Both the position numbers and the translations under genes were made by a program. DNA of 64,000 nt from contig NC_135571.1 in NCBI RefSeq assembly GCF_964340395.1, positions 15,350,721-15,414,720 on the forward strand, in the 5' to 3' direction. The notes under the pieces were generated by a model, which saw nothing but the letters and a program-made list of their open reading frames with translations, was not told the DNA's origin and did no database searches. This DNA comes from Glandiceps talaboti. Lineage: Eukaryota; Hemichordata; Enteropneusta; Spengelidae. Positions 62,056 to 64,000 of this stretch are shown here, piece after piece. The first letter of the stretch is position 1. Each line of letters starts with the position of its first letter.

Positions 62056-64000
62056 GAGATGAAGAGAGTGGCTAATTACAAGTACGTGAGTCTCGTATGT
62101 AAACTTGTGATGTAGTTACAGTCCCACTGTTACAGAGATTAAGAGAGTGGCTAATTACAAGTACCTGAGTCTCGTATGTAAACTTGTGATGTAGTTACAG
62201 TCCCCAGGTTACAGAGATTAAGAGAGTGGCCAATTACAAGTACGTGAGTCTCGTATGTAAACTTGTGATGTAGTTACAGTCCCCATGTTACAGAGATTAA
62301 GAGAGTGGCTAATTACAAGTACGTGAGTCTCGTATGTAAACTTGTGATGTAGTTACAGTCCCCATGTTACAGAGATTAAGAGAGTGGCTAATTACAAGTA
62401 CCTGAGTCTCGTATGTAAACTTGTGATGTAGTTACAGTCCCCATGTTACAGAGATTAAGAGAGTGGCCAATTACAAGTACGTGAGTCTCGTATGTAAACT
62501 TGTGATGTAGTTACAGTCCCCATGTTACAGAGATTAAGAGAGTGGCCAATTACAAGTACGTGAGTCTCGTATGTAAACTTGTGATGTAGTTACAGTCCCC
62601 AGGTTACAGAGATTAAGAGAGTGGCTAATTACAAGTACCTGAGTCTCGTATGTAAACTTGTGATGTAGTTACAGTCCCCAGGTTACAGAGATTAAGAGAG
62701 TGGCTAATTACAAGTACGTGAGTCTCGTATGTAAACTTGTGATGTAGTTACAGTCCCACTGTTACAGAGATTAAGAGAGTGGCTAATTACAAGTACGTGA
62801 GTCTCGTATGTAAACTTGTGATGTAGTTACAGTCCCACTGTTACAGAGATTAAGAGAGTGGCTAATTACAAGTACGTGAGTCTCGTATGTAAACTTGTGA
62901 TGTAGTTACAGTCCCCATGTTACAGAGATTAAGAGAGTGGCTAATTACAAGTACCTGAGTCTCGTATGTAAACTTGTGATGTAGTTACAGTCCCCATGTT
63001 ACAGAGATTAAGAGAGTGGCTAATTACAAGTACGTGAGTCTCGTATGTAAACTTGTGATGTAGTTACAGTCCCCAGGTTACAGAGATTAAGAGAGTGGCT
63101 AATTACAAGTACGTGAGTCTCGTATGTAAACTTGTGATGTAGTTACAGTCCCCATGTTACAGAGATTAAGAGAGTGGCCAATTACAAGTATGTGAGTCTC
63201 GTATGTAAACTTGTGATGTAGTTACAGTCCCACTGTTACAGAGATTAAGAGAGTGGCTAATTACAAGTACCTGAGTCTCGTATGTAAACTTGTGATGTAG
63301 TTACAGTCCCACTGTTACAGAGATTAAGAGAGTGGCCAATTACAAGTACCTGAGTCTTGTATGTAAACTTGTGATGTAGTTACAGTCCCACTGTTACAGA
63401 GATTAAGAGAGTGGCCAATTACAAGTACCTGAGTCTCGTATGTAAACTTGTGATGTAGTTACAGTCCCCAGGTTACAGAGATTAAGAGAGTGGCTAATTA
63501 CAAGTACGTGAGTCTCGTATGTAAACTTGTGATGTAGTTACAGTCCCACTGTTACAGAGATTAAGAGAGTGGCCAATTACAAGTACGTGAGTCTCGTATG
63601 TAAACTTGTGATGTAGTTACAGTCCCCAGGTTACAGAGATTAAGAGAGTGGCTAATTACAAGTACGTGAGTCTCGTATGTAAACTTGTGATGTAGTTACA
63701 GTCCCCATGTTACAGAGATTAAGAGAGTGGCTAATTACAAGTACCTGAGTCTCGTATGTAAACTTGTGATGTAGTTACAGTCCCACTGTTACAGAGATTA
63801 AGAGAGTGGCTAATTACAAGTACGTGAGTCTTGTATGTAAACTTGTGATGTAGTTACAGTCCCCAGGTTACAGAGATTAAGAGAGTGGCCAATTACAAGT
63901 ACCTGAGTCTCGTATGTAAACTTGTGATGTAGTTACAGTCCCACTGTTACAGAGATTAAGAGAGTGGCTAATTACAAGTACGTGAGTCTCGTATGTAAAC
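62056..64000. repeat. 79-bp minisatellite, about 25 copies, open at the right edge
   Basis: The unit is GAGATTAAGAGAGTGGCTAA then TTACAAGTACGTGAGTCTCG, TATGTAAACTTGTGATGTAG and TTACAGTCCCCATGTTACA. Variation is limited to a few positions (GCTAA/GCCAA, ACGTG/ACCTG, CCATG/CCAGG/CACTG). Each unit holds two TTACAG acceptor-like triplets and two GTGAGT/GTATGT donor-like motifs. Confidence 0.96.

Noticed and set aside
1-64000. tRNA, rRNA or other RNA genes
   Set aside because: I found no cloverleaf-like or rRNA-like sequence by reading. A tRNAscan or Rfam search would be decisive.

Overview
This window is metazoan genomic DNA that is AT-rich, full of introns and dominated by minisatellites. It carries one recognisable gene, on the + strand: the middle part of an anoctamin (TMEM16 family), most like ANO7. 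Fourteen successive exon positions, filled by 18 exon copies in all, lie between 7815 and 60970. They join in one consistent reading frame and code for about 449 residues per isoform. This runs from the segment just before TM1, through TM1, the Cys-rich extracellular loop, TM2 to TM6 and TM7, to the TM8 region. All six residues that form the anoctamin Ca2+ site are present. The 5' exons lie left of the window, or were not recognised, and the 3' exons lie to the right. Organism: the gene is animal. The style of the introns (minisatellites that swallow exon/intron junctions, TG-rich dispersed repeats, many short inverted-repeat elements) resembles amphioxus (Branchiostoma). That is an inference from style only.

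Layout: 1-7814 is non-coding (31-bp array, a 2.2-kb TIR element, several small arrays, a GATG microsatellite). Exons e1 and e2 (7815-8359) are followed by a 2.4-kb 32-bp array, then e3 (10866). Positions 13022-22851 hold four alternative copies of e4 (61 nt each, start of TM2), separated by large arrays. A 12.8-kb 32-bp array fills the next intron before e5 (38260). e6 (40648) is followed by an 8.5-kb, 30-nt array of about 283 copies of its own exon-end/donor junction. Two alternative 75-nt copies of e7 (start of TM3) lie at 49717 and 50228. e8 (51098) is followed by a 38-bp array of donor-like sequences. e9 to e14 lie between 53027 and 60970 among further arrays and nested MITE-like elements. 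A 79-bp array fills the right end and runs out of the window.

The two most notable features are these. (1) Two separate clusters of duplicated exons, 4 x e4 and 2 x e7, could give eight TM2/TM3 combinations; reading-frame arithmetic forces one e4 choice per transcript. (2) In several introns of the same gene, tandem amplification starts at or across the 5' splice site, so that donor sites are multiplied from twice to about 283 times. Two of these (after e6 and e7B) are in frame and would lengthen the protein if later donors were used. Most long ORFs in the window are by-products of tandem repeats whose unit length is a multiple of 3, or whose few frames happen to lack stops. They are not annotated as genes.
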